The notes below the pieces were generated by a model. The model saw only the letters and a list, made by a program, of their open reading frames with translations, did no database searches and was not told the origin of the DNA. A stretch of DNA of 64,000 bases from Desulfovibrio sp. (GTDB lineage Bacteria; Desulfobacterota; Desulfovibrionia; Desulfovibrionales; Desulfovibrionaceae). The position numbers were made by a program, and so were the translations under genes. The stretch is taken from assembly GCF_019424165.1 (NCBI RefSeq), contig NZ_JAHZAA010000001.1, positions 124,001 to 188,000 of the forward strand, given 5' to 3'. Positions 43,999-51,717 of this stretch are shown here, piece after piece (positions within the stretch are counted from its first letter, which is position 1; the number at the start of each line of letters is the position of its first letter).

Positions 43999-46284
43999 TC
44001 AGCTCTCCATGAGCAGGTATTCGCTCAGAATGATCTTGAGTCCAAAACCGGGAAAGTTCACCTGCACCTTTTCGGGCGAGATGTGCCTGATGATTTTGCC
44101 CCGGCCAAAAATGCGGTGCTGGCAGTAGCATAGCTGCCCCTGGGCGGGAGCGTCGCCGCCCTGTACGGGCGTTGCGGCAGGGGGCGGCGTTGCGGGCCTG
44201 GCATATCCGCCATACGAGGCAGGCCCGGCAGGGGCGCTTGCAGTATGTTCCGGTGGCAACTGGCAGTCGTCATAGGCGGCATGTTCCTGCGGGGCCTGCA
44301 TGCCATGAGGCCGCACGGCGGGCCGGGGCTGGAACGCGCCCGGCGAGGCGAATCCTCCGGCAGCGCGGCGTGAGATGCCACCGCCGAAGCCCTCCACCCA
44401 TTCTTCCACCAGGCCCGGGGCCAGTTCGCGCACAAAGGGGCTCTGGTTCACATGCTGGCTGCCGCGCTCGGCCCTGTTGTACAGCGAGGCCGGTGCATAG
44501 AGGTCAAGGCACTGGCGGGCGCGGGTGCAGGCCACGTACATGAGGCGGCGTTCTTCTTCAAAGTCTTCGGGCCGGGCAATGGCATGGCGCGAGGGAAAGC
44601 GGTCTTCCACAAGGTCAATGATGCACACCGCGTTCCACTCAAGCCCCTTGGCCGAATGCACGGTGGAAAGGGTGATCTTGCCTTCGGCGTCGTTTTCATC
44701 CTCTTCGGGCGACTCCAGCGCCAGGTCGGCCAGAAAAAGGTCCAGGTGAACGTAACCCGAAGCCATCTGGATGATCTCTTCAAGCCCCTGCTGGCGACGC
44801 GGCCAGTCTTCGGGGTACAGGCTTTCCAGGCGCGGGCGGTAGTGCTCCAGTACGGCGGCCAGGGTGGAAGACGGCGCCATGGGCCGCGTGCGCAGGTCAT
44901 TGATGAAGCGCACGTCTTCCAGAAAGCCCGTGTGGCGAGCCAGGGCCTTTTCAGTGGCGGCAGCGTCGCCGCTGCGGATGGCGTTGTACAGTTTTTCTAC
45001 CGTCTTTGGGCCAATGCCGCTGTGCTGGGCGGCCACGCGGGCAAAAGCGGGCAGGTCCAGCGGGTTGAGCAGCAGCCGGGCGTAGGCCATGACGTCCTTG
45101 ACGTGGGCCGCTTCGGTATAACGCAGGCCGCCGTATTTGCGAAAACCTATACCAGCCTGGTTGAGCGCCATTTCAAGGTTGTACGAATGAAAACCCGCGC
45201 GAAAAAGCACCGCAATTTCGTGAGGCATGTGGTCGCGCAGCAGCTCTTCAATGCGGCGCACCACAAGGCGCGCCTGGCTGGCATCGCTCAGGGGGGTTAC
45301 CAGCCGGACCGGCTCGCCCCCTTCCTTGCGGGTGAACAGTGTTTTGCGGAATGATTCCGCCGCGTGGGCCAGCAGGCTGTTGGCGACCTCAAGCACGGGC
45401 TTGGTGGAGCGGTAGTTCTCCTCCAGGCGGATGACGCGCGCACCGGGAAAAAGCTTGGGAAAATCCAGAATATTTCGCACGTTGGCCCCGCGAAAGGCGT
45501 AGATGGACTGCGCCTCGTCGCCCACGGCCATCACATTGCCGGGGGGGCCGTCTTCCGGGCCGGCCAGCAGCCGCACAATACGGGCCTGCACCAGGTTTGT
45601 GTCCTGGTATTCGTCCACAAGGATATGGCTGAAGCGCTGCCGCAGGCTGGCGGCCGCAGCTTCGTTCTGGCGCAGCAGGGCCTCAAGCTCAAAGAGCAGG
45701 TCGTCATAGTCCATGAGGCCTTTTTCGCGCCGGTAGGTATTGTAGGCCTCGCCCAGCCTGCCCAGGCTTTCGGCGTGGGGCAGCAGATGAAAGGCGTCGC
45801 GCCGGAGCACCTCGTCCAGCGGCAGTTCCTTGTTGCGGGCCTTGCTGAGCAGCCCCACCACAGTCTGTGTTTTGGGAAAGGACTTGTCGCCCTTGCCGAG
45901 CTTCAGGTCGTCCCGGCAGTGCTTTACGGCTGAAGTAATGTCTGCCGCATCCATGACCGTAAAGGGGCGATCGGCCAGCCACGCGGGTTTCCAGCGGCGC
46001 AGCACGCTGAAGGCAAAGGCGTGAAAAGTTCCCCCCTGCACGCCGGAAAGGCCGTGGTCGAGCAGCAGGCCCGCACGGTGCAGCATTTCCTGCGCGGCCT
46101 TGCGGGTAAAGGTAAGCAGCAGCATGGATTCGGGCGAAACGCCGTTTTCCGCCAGCCAGGCCAGGCGGTAAACAATGGTGCGGGTTTTGCCGCTGCCTGC
46201 CCCGGCTACCACCAGCACGGGGCCGTCGCCGCTGGTGGCGGCTTCGTATTGGGCTTTGTTAAGCGCTTGAGCGTAGTCAATCAT
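43999..46284 (-). CDS. UvrD/PcrA-type superfamily I DNA helicase
   Basis: A 761-residue ATP-dependent 3'-5' helicase. Motifs in order: Walker A LVVAGAGSGKTRTIVYRLAW near residue 30, LLTFTRKAAQEML, the DEYQDTN box (HILVDEYQDTNLVQARIVRL), AVGDEAQSIYAFRGANVRNI, VIRLEENYRSTKPVLEVANS, STVHSAKGLEWNAVCIIDLV, and YVACTRARQCLDLYAP. The C-terminal 130 residues are Gly/Pro/Ala-rich, ending in a small conserved domain (RIFGRGKIIRHISPEKVQVN) as in PcrA. ATG at 46284 follows AAGG; the longer frame to 46374 lacks support. It probably acts in repair or replication restart and is first in an operon with thiL. Confidence 0.92.
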   Translation of the reverse strand: MIDYAQALNKAQYEAATSGDGPVLVVAGAGSGKTRTIVYRLAWLAENGVSPESMLLLTFTRKAAQEMLHRAGLLLDHGLSGVQGGTFHAFAFSVLRRWKPAWLADRPFTVMDAADITSAVKHCRDDLKLGKGDKSFPKTQTVVGLLSKARNKELPLDEVLRRDAFHLLPHAESLGRLGEAYNTYRREKGLMDYDDLLFELEALLRQNEAAAASLRQRFSHILVDEYQDTNLVQARIVRLLAGPEDGPPGNVMAVGDEAQSIYAFRGANVRNILDFPKLFPGARVIRLEENYRSTKPVLEVANSLLAHAAESFRKTLFTRKEGGEPVRLVTPLSDASQARLVVRRIEELLRDHMPHEIAVLFRAGFHSYNLEMALNQAGIGFRKYGGLRYTEAAHVKDVMAYARLLLNPLDLPAFARVAAQHSGIGPKTVEKLYNAIRSGDAAATEKALARHTGFLEDVRFINDLRTRPMAPSSTLAAVLEHYRPRLESLYPEDWPRRQQGLEEIIQMASGYVHLDLFLADLALESPEEDENDAEGKITLSTVHSAKGLEWNAVCIIDLVEDRFPSRHAIARPEDFEEERRLMYVACTRARQCLDLYAPASLYNRAERGSQHVNQSPFVRELAPGLVEEWVEGFGGGISRRAAGGFASPGAFQPRPAVRPHGMQAPQEHAAYDDCQLPPEHTASAPAGPASYGGYARPATPPPAATPVQGGDAPAQGQLCYCQHRIFGRGKIIRHISPEKVQVNFPGFGLKIILSEYLLMES

Positions 46285-46929
46285 GGTACAACCTTGAAGT
46301 AAGTCGGCAGCCGGACCGGAGTGTGCCGGACGCGCAGCCAGGCGCGGCTGAAGCAGCACTGCATGGGGGCGCAAACGCCCGTGGGTGCGGATGCCTGGGC
46401 AAGTCTAGCATAAGGGCCGCCGGGCCGCCAGAGCGCTCGGGGCAAAAGCCGCGCCTGGCTTGCGTGTTGGCCGTGATTTTTTCAGGCCGCATGTCCTGCC
46501 GGATGCCCTGCCGGACGTCTTGCCGGATGCCCAGCCGGACGTCAGGCGGGTATCCAGCCGCATATGGGGAAGTCGCCGCCGGGTTTGCAGGGCGCATGCT
46601 CCCGTTGTGCCGCGCACCCTTTGTGTTGTACGGGCAGGCACGCGCTTTTTCGTCCGCCGCGTCCTGCGTTGATGGCTGCCCGCAAAGCGATATTCTGCGC
46701 GGCTTCACAGCGTTTCACATTGACGCGGCGACCCCCTGGGAGTACATATAAACACTCTTGCGACATTTTTCGCATGGCTGCGGGACGGCACGTCCACTAT
46801 GCGCCGGCATGAGCACGGCACGTTCGCAGCCACTCACGGCATCCTGTCCGCACGGGCGGCGGAGCGGCAATTTCCACGGCGGCAGACCGGCCCTTAGCCG
46901 GTCGTGCCGGAAAACATGAAGGAGTTTTC
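46285..46929. other. Intergenic region with a 12-bp tandem repeat
   Basis: 645 bases between divergent genes. It carries the 12-bp tandem array at 46491-46562. The rest has no supported gene; the plus-strand frame 46323-46751 and its minus counterpart read through the repeat and look artificial. The promoter of the gene at 46930 is not clear. Confidence 0.5.
46491..46562. repeat. Imperfect 12-bp tandem repeat, six units
   Basis: Successive units read ATGTCCTGCCGG, ATGCCCTGCCGG, ACGTCTTGCCGG, ATGCCCAGCCGG, ACGTCAGGCGGG and TATCCAGCCGCA. The first four are 75-92 percent alike. Alternate units match best, so the true period may be 24 bp. Confidence 0.75.
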
Positions 46930-47463
46930 ATGCCTGAAGAACAAAGCCAATTTCAAAGCGCCGTCGCCAGCGTGCTTGAAGCGGTCATGTTTGAGAACTG
47001 GTTGCGCTTTTACTTCATCAGCGAAAAGCCCGAATCCGCTTCGGACGAAGGCGAAACGCCGTTGTTCATGGCCGTGCCTGTCAAGGGAATGGAGCGTATC
47101 GCCGAGCTGTACCCGCACCTTCTGCCGCTGGCCGACGAGATGAACGGCAAGGAAGTGACCTTTGAAATGTCGCAGCGCGCCATCTGCAATTACATCGTCG
47201 CATATGTGGACGGCAAACTCATCGCCCGCGACAGCGCGGCCATGATTTTTAACAGCTCCACGTTCCAGGTACAGATGCAGCTTTTCAACACCTGGGTGCA
47301 GATGCACGAAGACCAGCTTGACCGTGGATTTACGGAGTTCGGCGCGTGGCGCAAGCTGTTTGATGAGTGGCGGCAAAGCCCCGGCGCTCGTGAACTGGCC
47401 GAAAAGATGACTTTGAGCCTGCACAGCGCCTCAACCGGAAGCGACAAGGATACGGTGCAGTAG
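46930..47463 (+). CDS. Protein of unknown function
   Basis: A 177-residue acidic soluble protein that I do not recognise. It looks mainly helical (QFQSAVASVLEAVMFENWLR, RDSAAMIFNSSTFQVQMQLF, LFDEWRQSPGARELAEKM) and has no signal peptide, membrane segment or cysteine motif. AAGGAG lies 5 bases before the ATG, which makes the start firm. It precedes the MnmM-like gene by about 46 bases on the same strand, so the two may be co-transcribed. Confidence 0.78.
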   Translation: MPEEQSQFQSAVASVLEAVMFENWLRFYFISEKPESASDEGETPLFMAVPVKGMERIAELYPHLLPLADEMNGKEVTFEMSQRAICNYIVAYVDGKLIARDSAAMIFNSSTFQVQMQLFNTWVQMHEDQLDRGFTEFGAWRKLFDEWRQSPGARELAEKMTLSLHSASTGSDKDTVQ

Positions 47464-47509
47464 CCGTGTGCGGCGCTTGCCGCAGGGGCTGCCCGGCGGC
47501 GCGGCTGGC

Positions 47510-48274
47510 ATGAATACTGTGGGCAAGATGAAAAATGCGCCCGGTGGAAAGCGCCCGGATGCCCTCCATGCCGCATCCGGCACGGCGGCTTCTCCGGTGC
47601 GGCGGCTTTCATTGCTTGAGCATCTGGCCCACGCGGCCCTTGAGCGCGCTTTGGCGACCTGCGTTGCCGACGCATCCTTTGTACCGCATGGCGGGCAAGG
47701 CGCGCAGGATACCGTGGGCGCGGCGTCCGGCCCCCTGCTGGTGGACGCTACGGCCGGCAATGGACACGACAGCCTGTTTCTGCTTGGCGCAGCGCCCCGC
47801 AATGCGCTGCTGCTGGCTATGGATGTACAGGCGCAGGCCGTGGCGGCTACGGGCGATCTGCTCGCGGCTCACGGTTTTGCGCATGCGGCGCGGGTGCTGC
47901 ACACAGGTCACGAATGCCTGGCAGACGTGCTGGCGGCGCTTGCGCCGGAAGACCGGCAACGGCCGTTGGTGTGCGCTGTTTTCAATCTGGGCTGGCAGCC
48001 CGGCGGCAACAAGGGGCTGGTTACCACGCCCGCTACGTCGCTGCCCGCCCTTGAGGCCGCGCTGGATACTCTGGCCCCCGGCGGCTGCATCAGCCTGCAC
48101 TGCTACACCGGGCATGAAGGCGGAGCCGAAGAAGCGGCCGCTCTTGAAGCGCGGGTACGCGGCCTGCCGCCACGGCGCTGGCGTGTGCTGGCGCTGGCCG
48201 ACGCCAACAGGGAACGGGCAGCCGAAAGCCTGTTGCTGGTAGAGCGCCTGCCGGTGAGAAAAAACCGTGCGTGA
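47510..48274 (+). CDS. SAM-dependent methyltransferase of the YtqB/MnmM family
   Basis: A 254-residue class I methyltransferase of the rRNA_methylase (PF06962) type. The SAM-binding motif is PLLVDATAGNGHDSLFLLGA. NLGWQPGGNKGLVTTPATSL and the late CISLHCYTGHEGGAEEAAAL are characteristic of YtqB, now linked to tRNA wobble-uridine 5-aminomethyl methylation (MnmM). The family's usual length is about 190; here there are 50-60 extra N-terminal residues. ATG at 47510 is the first plausible start (others: GTG 47468, ATG 47528); no strong ribosome site is seen. Function is assigned by family only. Confidence 0.82.
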   Translation: MNTVGKMKNAPGGKRPDALHAASGTAASPVRRLSLLEHLAHAALERALATCVADASFVPHGGQGAQDTVGAASGPLLVDATAGNGHDSLFLLGAAPRNALLLAMDVQAQAVAATGDLLAAHGFAHAARVLHTGHECLADVLAALAPEDRQRPLVCAVFNLGWQPGGNKGLVTTPATSLPALEAALDTLAPGGCISLHCYTGHEGGAEEAAALEARVRGLPPRRWRVLALADANRERAAESLLLVERLPVRKNRA

Positions 48275-48448
48275 GCTGACCCCGCGTGTGCGGTGGCAAT
48301 GGCATGAGATAATTTTTTGTACAAATACTGGCGGACAATGTGGGCCGCGGGCGGGGACGGTAAAAGTTTTTAAACTAAACAGGATTTGTTCCTGAAATTA
48401 ATAGTCTTGAAATACAGCGTGTTGAAAGATATTTGTTTAAAACACTCA

Positions 48449-48465
48449 TTGGCACGGCCATTGCA
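48449..48465 (+). promoter_or_regulatory. Consensus sigma-54 promoter upstream of speB
   Basis: TTGGCACGGCCATTGCA matches the YTGGCACG-N4-TTGCW consensus at every fixed position. The start point would be near 48476. An inverted repeat about 60 bases upstream could bind the activator. Confidence 0.85.
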
Positions 48466-48475
48466 CAAGAGAAAG

Positions 48476-48549
48476 TACCTTCCTTTCTTTTGCTGACAGC
48501 CTCCTCCAAAATAGAACGGCCTGCCTCCCCAAGCGGGCCGTTTTATTTT
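48476..48549 (+). ncRNA. Candidate sigma-54-driven short RNA or speB leader
   Basis: From the predicted start point to the end of the T tract is about 74 bases: an unpaired pyrimidine-rich 5' half with CCTTCC, CTTTC and CTCCTCC (anti-Shine-Dalgarno-like), then a terminator stem. This has the layout of a base-pairing small RNA. Alternatively it is an attenuated speB leader. No expression evidence is available. Confidence 0.4.
48515..48549 (+). terminator. Intrinsic terminator between the sigma-54 promoter and speB
   Basis: AACGGCCTGC pairs with GCGGGCCGTT (one mismatch) around an 8-base loop and runs into TTTTATTTT. It lies only 27 bases before the speB ATG. Confidence 0.8.
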
Positions 48550-48575
48550 CACACAGCGCAGACATGAGGACAGTC

Positions 48576-49460
48576 ATGCAGCATTTTCTGGCATCAGAAT
48601 ACAGCCCGGTTCAGCCTGAACAGGCGGGCTTTCATATCATTCCGGTTCCGCTTGAGCAGAGCGTGTCTTACGGTGCGGGTACGGCCAGCGGCCCTGCGGC
48701 CCTGCTTGAGGCCTCGCAGCAGCTTGAAGCCTGGGAATGCGGGCATGCCCCGGGCGAGACAGGTTTTTATACCGCGCCGCCTGTGGATTGCGGCGGCCCT
48801 GTTGAAACGGTGCTTGACCGCATCGAGGCTGCCACGGCCCGTGCCATTTCGTGCGCGGCCCTGCCCGTGTTGCTTGGCGGCGAGCATACCGTTACCCTTG
48901 GTGCGTTGCGCGCTCTGGCAAAGGAGGCGCAACGCAGCGGCGAGCCGTTCGGCATTGTGCAGTTCGACGCTCACGCCGACCTGCGGTCTTCGTATGAGGG
49001 CAGCCCCTATTCCCACGCCTGTGTCATGCACCGTGCCGTGGCCGATCTTGGCCTGCCCCTGGTGCAGTTTGCCGTGCGCGACTTTTGCCGCGAAGAAGCG
49101 GAGGTGCGCAAGGCGCACAGTGTCACGCATTATGATGCCTATTTCATGGCGCGTGTGGGCCTGCCCGAACAGCCCCTGCCCGAGGATTTTCCCCGGCGTA
49201 TCTACATCACCTTTGATGTGGACGCGTTTGACGCTTCGCTCATGCCTGCCACCGGCACGCCTTCGCCCGGCGGCATAAGCTGGCGCGAGGCCCATTTCAT
49301 TCTTGAGCGCTGTGTGGCCGGGCGCAAGGTGGCCGGGCTTGATGTGGTGGAGCTGGCGCCCATAGAGGGGCTGCACCATTGCAATTTTACGGCGGCCAAA
49401 CTGACGCATTTGCTTATGGGGCTGGCCCATGCGGCCAATACCGGCCCGGACGGCGCCTGA
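48576..49460 (+). CDS. speB: Agmatinase (ureohydrolase family)
   Basis: Probably hydrolyses agmatine to putrescine and urea with two Mn ions. It has 294 residues. Metal-site motifs are LLGGEHTVTLGAL, QFDAHADLR and FDVDAFDASLMPATGTPSPG, all typical of agmatinase rather than arginase in their surroundings. ATG at 48576 is preferred because GAGGA lies 5 bases upstream; an in-frame ATG at 48564 is possible. A sigma-54 promoter and a terminator precede it, implying conditional expression. Other ureohydrolases (guanidinobutyrase, formiminoglutamase) cannot be excluded. Confidence 0.88.
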   Translation: MQHFLASEYSPVQPEQAGFHIIPVPLEQSVSYGAGTASGPAALLEASQQLEAWECGHAPGETGFYTAPPVDCGGPVETVLDRIEAATARAISCAALPVLLGGEHTVTLGALRALAKEAQRSGEPFGIVQFDAHADLRSSYEGSPYSHACVMHRAVADLGLPLVQFAVRDFCREEAEVRKAHSVTHYDAYFMARVGLPEQPLPEDFPRRIYITFDVDAFDASLMPATGTPSPGGISWREAHFILERCVAGRKVAGLDVVELAPIEGLHHCNFTAAKLTHLLMGLAHAANTGPDGA

Positions 49461-49686
49461 TCAGAAGCGCTGTGGCAGCCGCCCGCAGGCGGCCCAAACG
49501 GATAATTGTGAGAGGATTTCAGGCGATCATTGCCCTAAATGCAGCAATGGCGTTGCAATAGGCTGAGATGTATATTCTTTTAAAATACAAGGCGCTGGCG
49601 GGACGATCGTGTCCGGCAGGGCGGCATTTCCGGCGTCCCCAACGCCCTCGGCCTCTCCGGCAGGATTTTTTACAAGGAGCAAAGAA

Positions 49687-50520
49687 ATGAAAAATACTGT
49701 GGTCACCTTTCGCGCCGCCAAAGGGCAGGACAAGCTTGTTGTGCTTACCGCCTATGACTACAGCACGGCCCGCGTCATGGATGCCGCCGGAGTCAACGCT
49801 CTGCTGGTGGGAGATTCTCTCGGCATGGTCATGCTGGGGCATGAGAACACGCTGGGCGTCACTATGGACGACATGGTCCGTCATTGCGGCGCAGTGGCGC
49901 GCGCCGCGGAGCAGGCCCTTGTTATCTGCGACATGCCCTATATGAGCTACCACACAGGGGTCGATGAGGCCGTGCGCAATGCCGGGAGGCTGGTTACGGA
50001 AGGGCGCGCCCAGGCCGTCAAGCTGGAAGGCGGCGCGGAATTCTGCGATGTGGTCAGGGCCATTGTGCGGGCTTCCATTCCTGTCATGGGGCATCTTGGC
50101 CTTACGCCCCAGTCTGTAAACGCCATGGGTGGCTTCAAGATGCAGGGCAAAACTCCGGCAGCGGCCCAGAAGCTGATGGACGACGCCCGCGCCCTTCAGG
50201 AGGCTGGCGTCTTTGCGCTGGTGCTCGAATGCGTACCCGCTCCGCTGGCTGCCCGTATTACAAAGGAACTTGCCATTCCTGTCATCGGCATCGGCGCAGG
50301 AGCCGACTGCGACGGCCAGGTGCTGGTCTGGCAGGACATGGCGGGCCTCAATGCCCGGCCGCTGCCACGCTTTGTAAAATATTTCGGCTCGGTGGACATG
50401 GCCCTGCGTGACGCCATTGAAGCCTATACCCGTGAGGTGCGCGTGGGGGCTTTTCCCGGTGAAGAGCATTGCTACCCCTTGCCCGAAGGTATGGAAAAAG
50501 CCCTGAAAAAACTTAAATAG
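49687..50520 (+). CDS. panB: 3-methyl-2-oxobutanoate hydroxymethyltransferase
   Basis: Makes ketopantoate from alpha-ketoisovalerate and methylene-THF, the first committed step of pantothenate synthesis. It has 277 residues. Metal and substrate motifs are VVLTAYDYSTARVMDAAGVN, LLVGDSLGMVMLGHENTLGV, VKLEGG, and GHLGLTPQSVNAMGGFKMQG. Also visible are LVLECVPAPLAARIT and IGIGAGADCDGQVLVWQDM. CAAGGAGC stands before the ATG at 49687; the frame extends upstream without support. No panC or panD lies nearby. Two strong hairpins follow. Confidence 0.96.
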   Translation: MKNTVVTFRAAKGQDKLVVLTAYDYSTARVMDAAGVNALLVGDSLGMVMLGHENTLGVTMDDMVRHCGAVARAAEQALVICDMPYMSYHTGVDEAVRNAGRLVTEGRAQAVKLEGGAEFCDVVRAIVRASIPVMGHLGLTPQSVNAMGGFKMQGKTPAAAQKLMDDARALQEAGVFALVLECVPAPLAARITKELAIPVIGIGAGADCDGQVLVWQDMAGLNARPLPRFVKYFGSVDMALRDAIEAYTREVRVGAFPGEEHCYPLPEGMEKALKKLK

Positions 50521-50524
50521 GCCC

Positions 50525-50563
50525 GGCCTGCTGGCGGCCTGACGTGCAGACCGCCAGCAGGCC
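50525..50563 (+). terminator. GC-rich hairpin after panB
   Basis: GGCCTGCTGGCGG and CCGCCAGCAGGCC form a 13-bp perfect stem 4 bases past the panB stop. There is no T tract; it may act with the next hairpin. Confidence 0.6.
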
Positions 50564-50580
50564 GCTATGCACCGGATACA

Positions 50581-50612
50581 CAGAACCCCGGCAGTGCCGG
50601 GGTTCTGTCATT
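50581..50612 (+). terminator. Intrinsic terminator after panB
   Basis: A perfect stem, CAGAACCCCGGC with GCCGGGGTTCTG (3-base loop), is followed by TCATTTCTTT. Confidence 0.75.
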
Positions 50613-50667
50613 TCTTTCGCAGCCAGCTTTTTGCCTCTGGCACGAAATAGTTCAGTTGAAAGCGGTT

Positions 50668-50699
50668 TCTAGAGCAGATTAGCGTTAAAATACTCTAGA
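50668..50699. repeat. Collapsed copy of the structured repeat (termini only)
   Basis: TCTAGAG at 50668-50674 and CTCTAGA at 50693-50699 bracket a core GTTAAAATA. This is just the two ends of the larger repeats joined. The TAG of the right end, read on the minus strand, is the stop codon of the DyP gene. Confidence 0.6.
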
Positions 50700-51627
50700 T
50701 ATCGCCCAGTTCTTCAAGCATTTCCATCGGGGGAACAAAAAACAGCGTGCCGGTTGTCGCAGTGCTGAAATCAAGCAGCCGGTCCGTGTTGCCCACGGGA
50801 TCGCCGATATACATGTTTTCAAGCATTTTACGCGTCGTGGAAAACGTGCCGGCATAACCAATGAAATATGTGCCGAACTCGTCTTTGGCCGGGCTGGCAA
50901 AAGGCATGTTTGCCCGCACGATTTTCAGCTCATTGCCTTCCGCGTCTTCAATATTTGTCAGGACGTTATGCGCGTTTTCCGGTTTTTCTTCGTCGCTGAG
51001 CTCAACATCGTTGAATTTATGCCTGCCGATGGCTTTTTCCTGCTCTTCTGTGGAAAGGGCGTTCCAGGCATTCATATCGTGCAGATATTTTTGCACAAGG
51101 GCGTAGCTGCCGCCCTTGAAGGCCGCGTCCTCGTCGCCGATTGTGGCGGCTGTAAACCGTGCATCGTCTTCGGGATTTTCCGTACCGTCAACAAAGCCGA
51201 TGATGGAGCGGCCGTCGTAATAGCGAAAGCCCTGCACTTCATCAATGACATACACTGCTCCCTGAAGTTTGGAGCTGATGATGGATGCCGCTTCAAGACA
51301 TACGTCAAGCCGTGCCGCGCGGATATGGAAGAAAATGTCGCCCGGTGTGGAAACGGCGGTATACTTGCCCCCTTTGATTTCCTTGAATACTTCCAGTTCT
51401 TTGGGTTTGCCGCGCCCAGGAAAGAGCTTGCCCCAGGCTTCGGCGCCGAAGCCCATTATGCAGCTGATTGCCGAGTCCGGCAGGCGGGTACGCATGCTTC
51501 GGGCAACGGCTGAGAAATCGGCGCACAGGGTTTTTACTTTTGCCGCAGCACCGGCTTCGTCCTGAAGGCCGAAGACCATAAAAACAGCATGTTCGCCCGG
51601 AGTATTGGTGACGTCTTGTGGCTTCAT
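50695..51627 (-). CDS. Dye-decolourising (DyP-type) heme peroxidase
   Basis: A 310-residue heme peroxidase of the cytoplasmic YfeX-like class. The signature GxxDG appears in GRSIIGFVDGTENPEDDARF. The late region EFGTYFIGYAGTFSTTRKML, then DRLLDFSTATTGTLFFVPP, is conserved, and a proximal His is plausible in AIGRHKFNDVELSD. There is no signal peptide, and no encapsulin gene is nearby. It likely detoxifies peroxide in this anaerobe. AAAGGTAGACTT precedes the ATG. The stop overlaps a short repeat remnant. Confidence 0.92.
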   Translation of the reverse strand: MKPQDVTNTPGEHAVFMVFGLQDEAGAAAKVKTLCADFSAVARSMRTRLPDSAISCIMGFGAEAWGKLFPGRGKPKELEVFKEIKGGKYTAVSTPGDIFFHIRAARLDVCLEAASIISSKLQGAVYVIDEVQGFRYYDGRSIIGFVDGTENPEDDARFTAATIGDEDAAFKGGSYALVQKYLHDMNAWNALSTEEQEKAIGRHKFNDVELSDEEKPENAHNVLTNIEDAEGNELKIVRANMPFASPAKDEFGTYFIGYAGTFSTTRKMLENMYIGDPVGNTDRLLDFSTATTGTLFFVPPMEMLEELGDI

Positions 51628-51717
51628 AAGTCTACCTTTATTGTATAGTGTTATGTTGTTGAAATGTTGTAATTGTCAAGGCCGCTGCGGCCATTGCGGC
51701 ATGGGGCCGCAGGCGGG

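Larger units (their letters stand above)
48275..48575. promoter_or_regulatory. AT-rich speB control region
   Basis: 301 bases holding, in order, AGTTT-TT-AAACT (48365-48376), an inverted repeat CAGGA-TTTGT-TCCTG (48380-48394) as a possible activator site, the sigma-54 promoter, a pyrimidine-rich stretch with CTTCCTTTC and CTCCTCC, and a terminator. No protein gene is supported here. Confidence 0.6.

Noticed and set aside
46474..46562. Tandem units as a CRISPR array
   Set aside because: Period is 12 bp without spacers, and no cas gene is in the window.
46323..46751. 142-codon plus-strand frame containing repeated Met/Thr-Ser-Cys-Arg units
   Set aside because: The repeats come from the 12-bp tandem DNA array; there is no translation signal, and the opposite strand is equally open.
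50695..51627. DyP peroxidase as encapsulin cargo
   Set aside because: No encapsulin shell gene nearby and no recognisable C-terminal targeting peptide.
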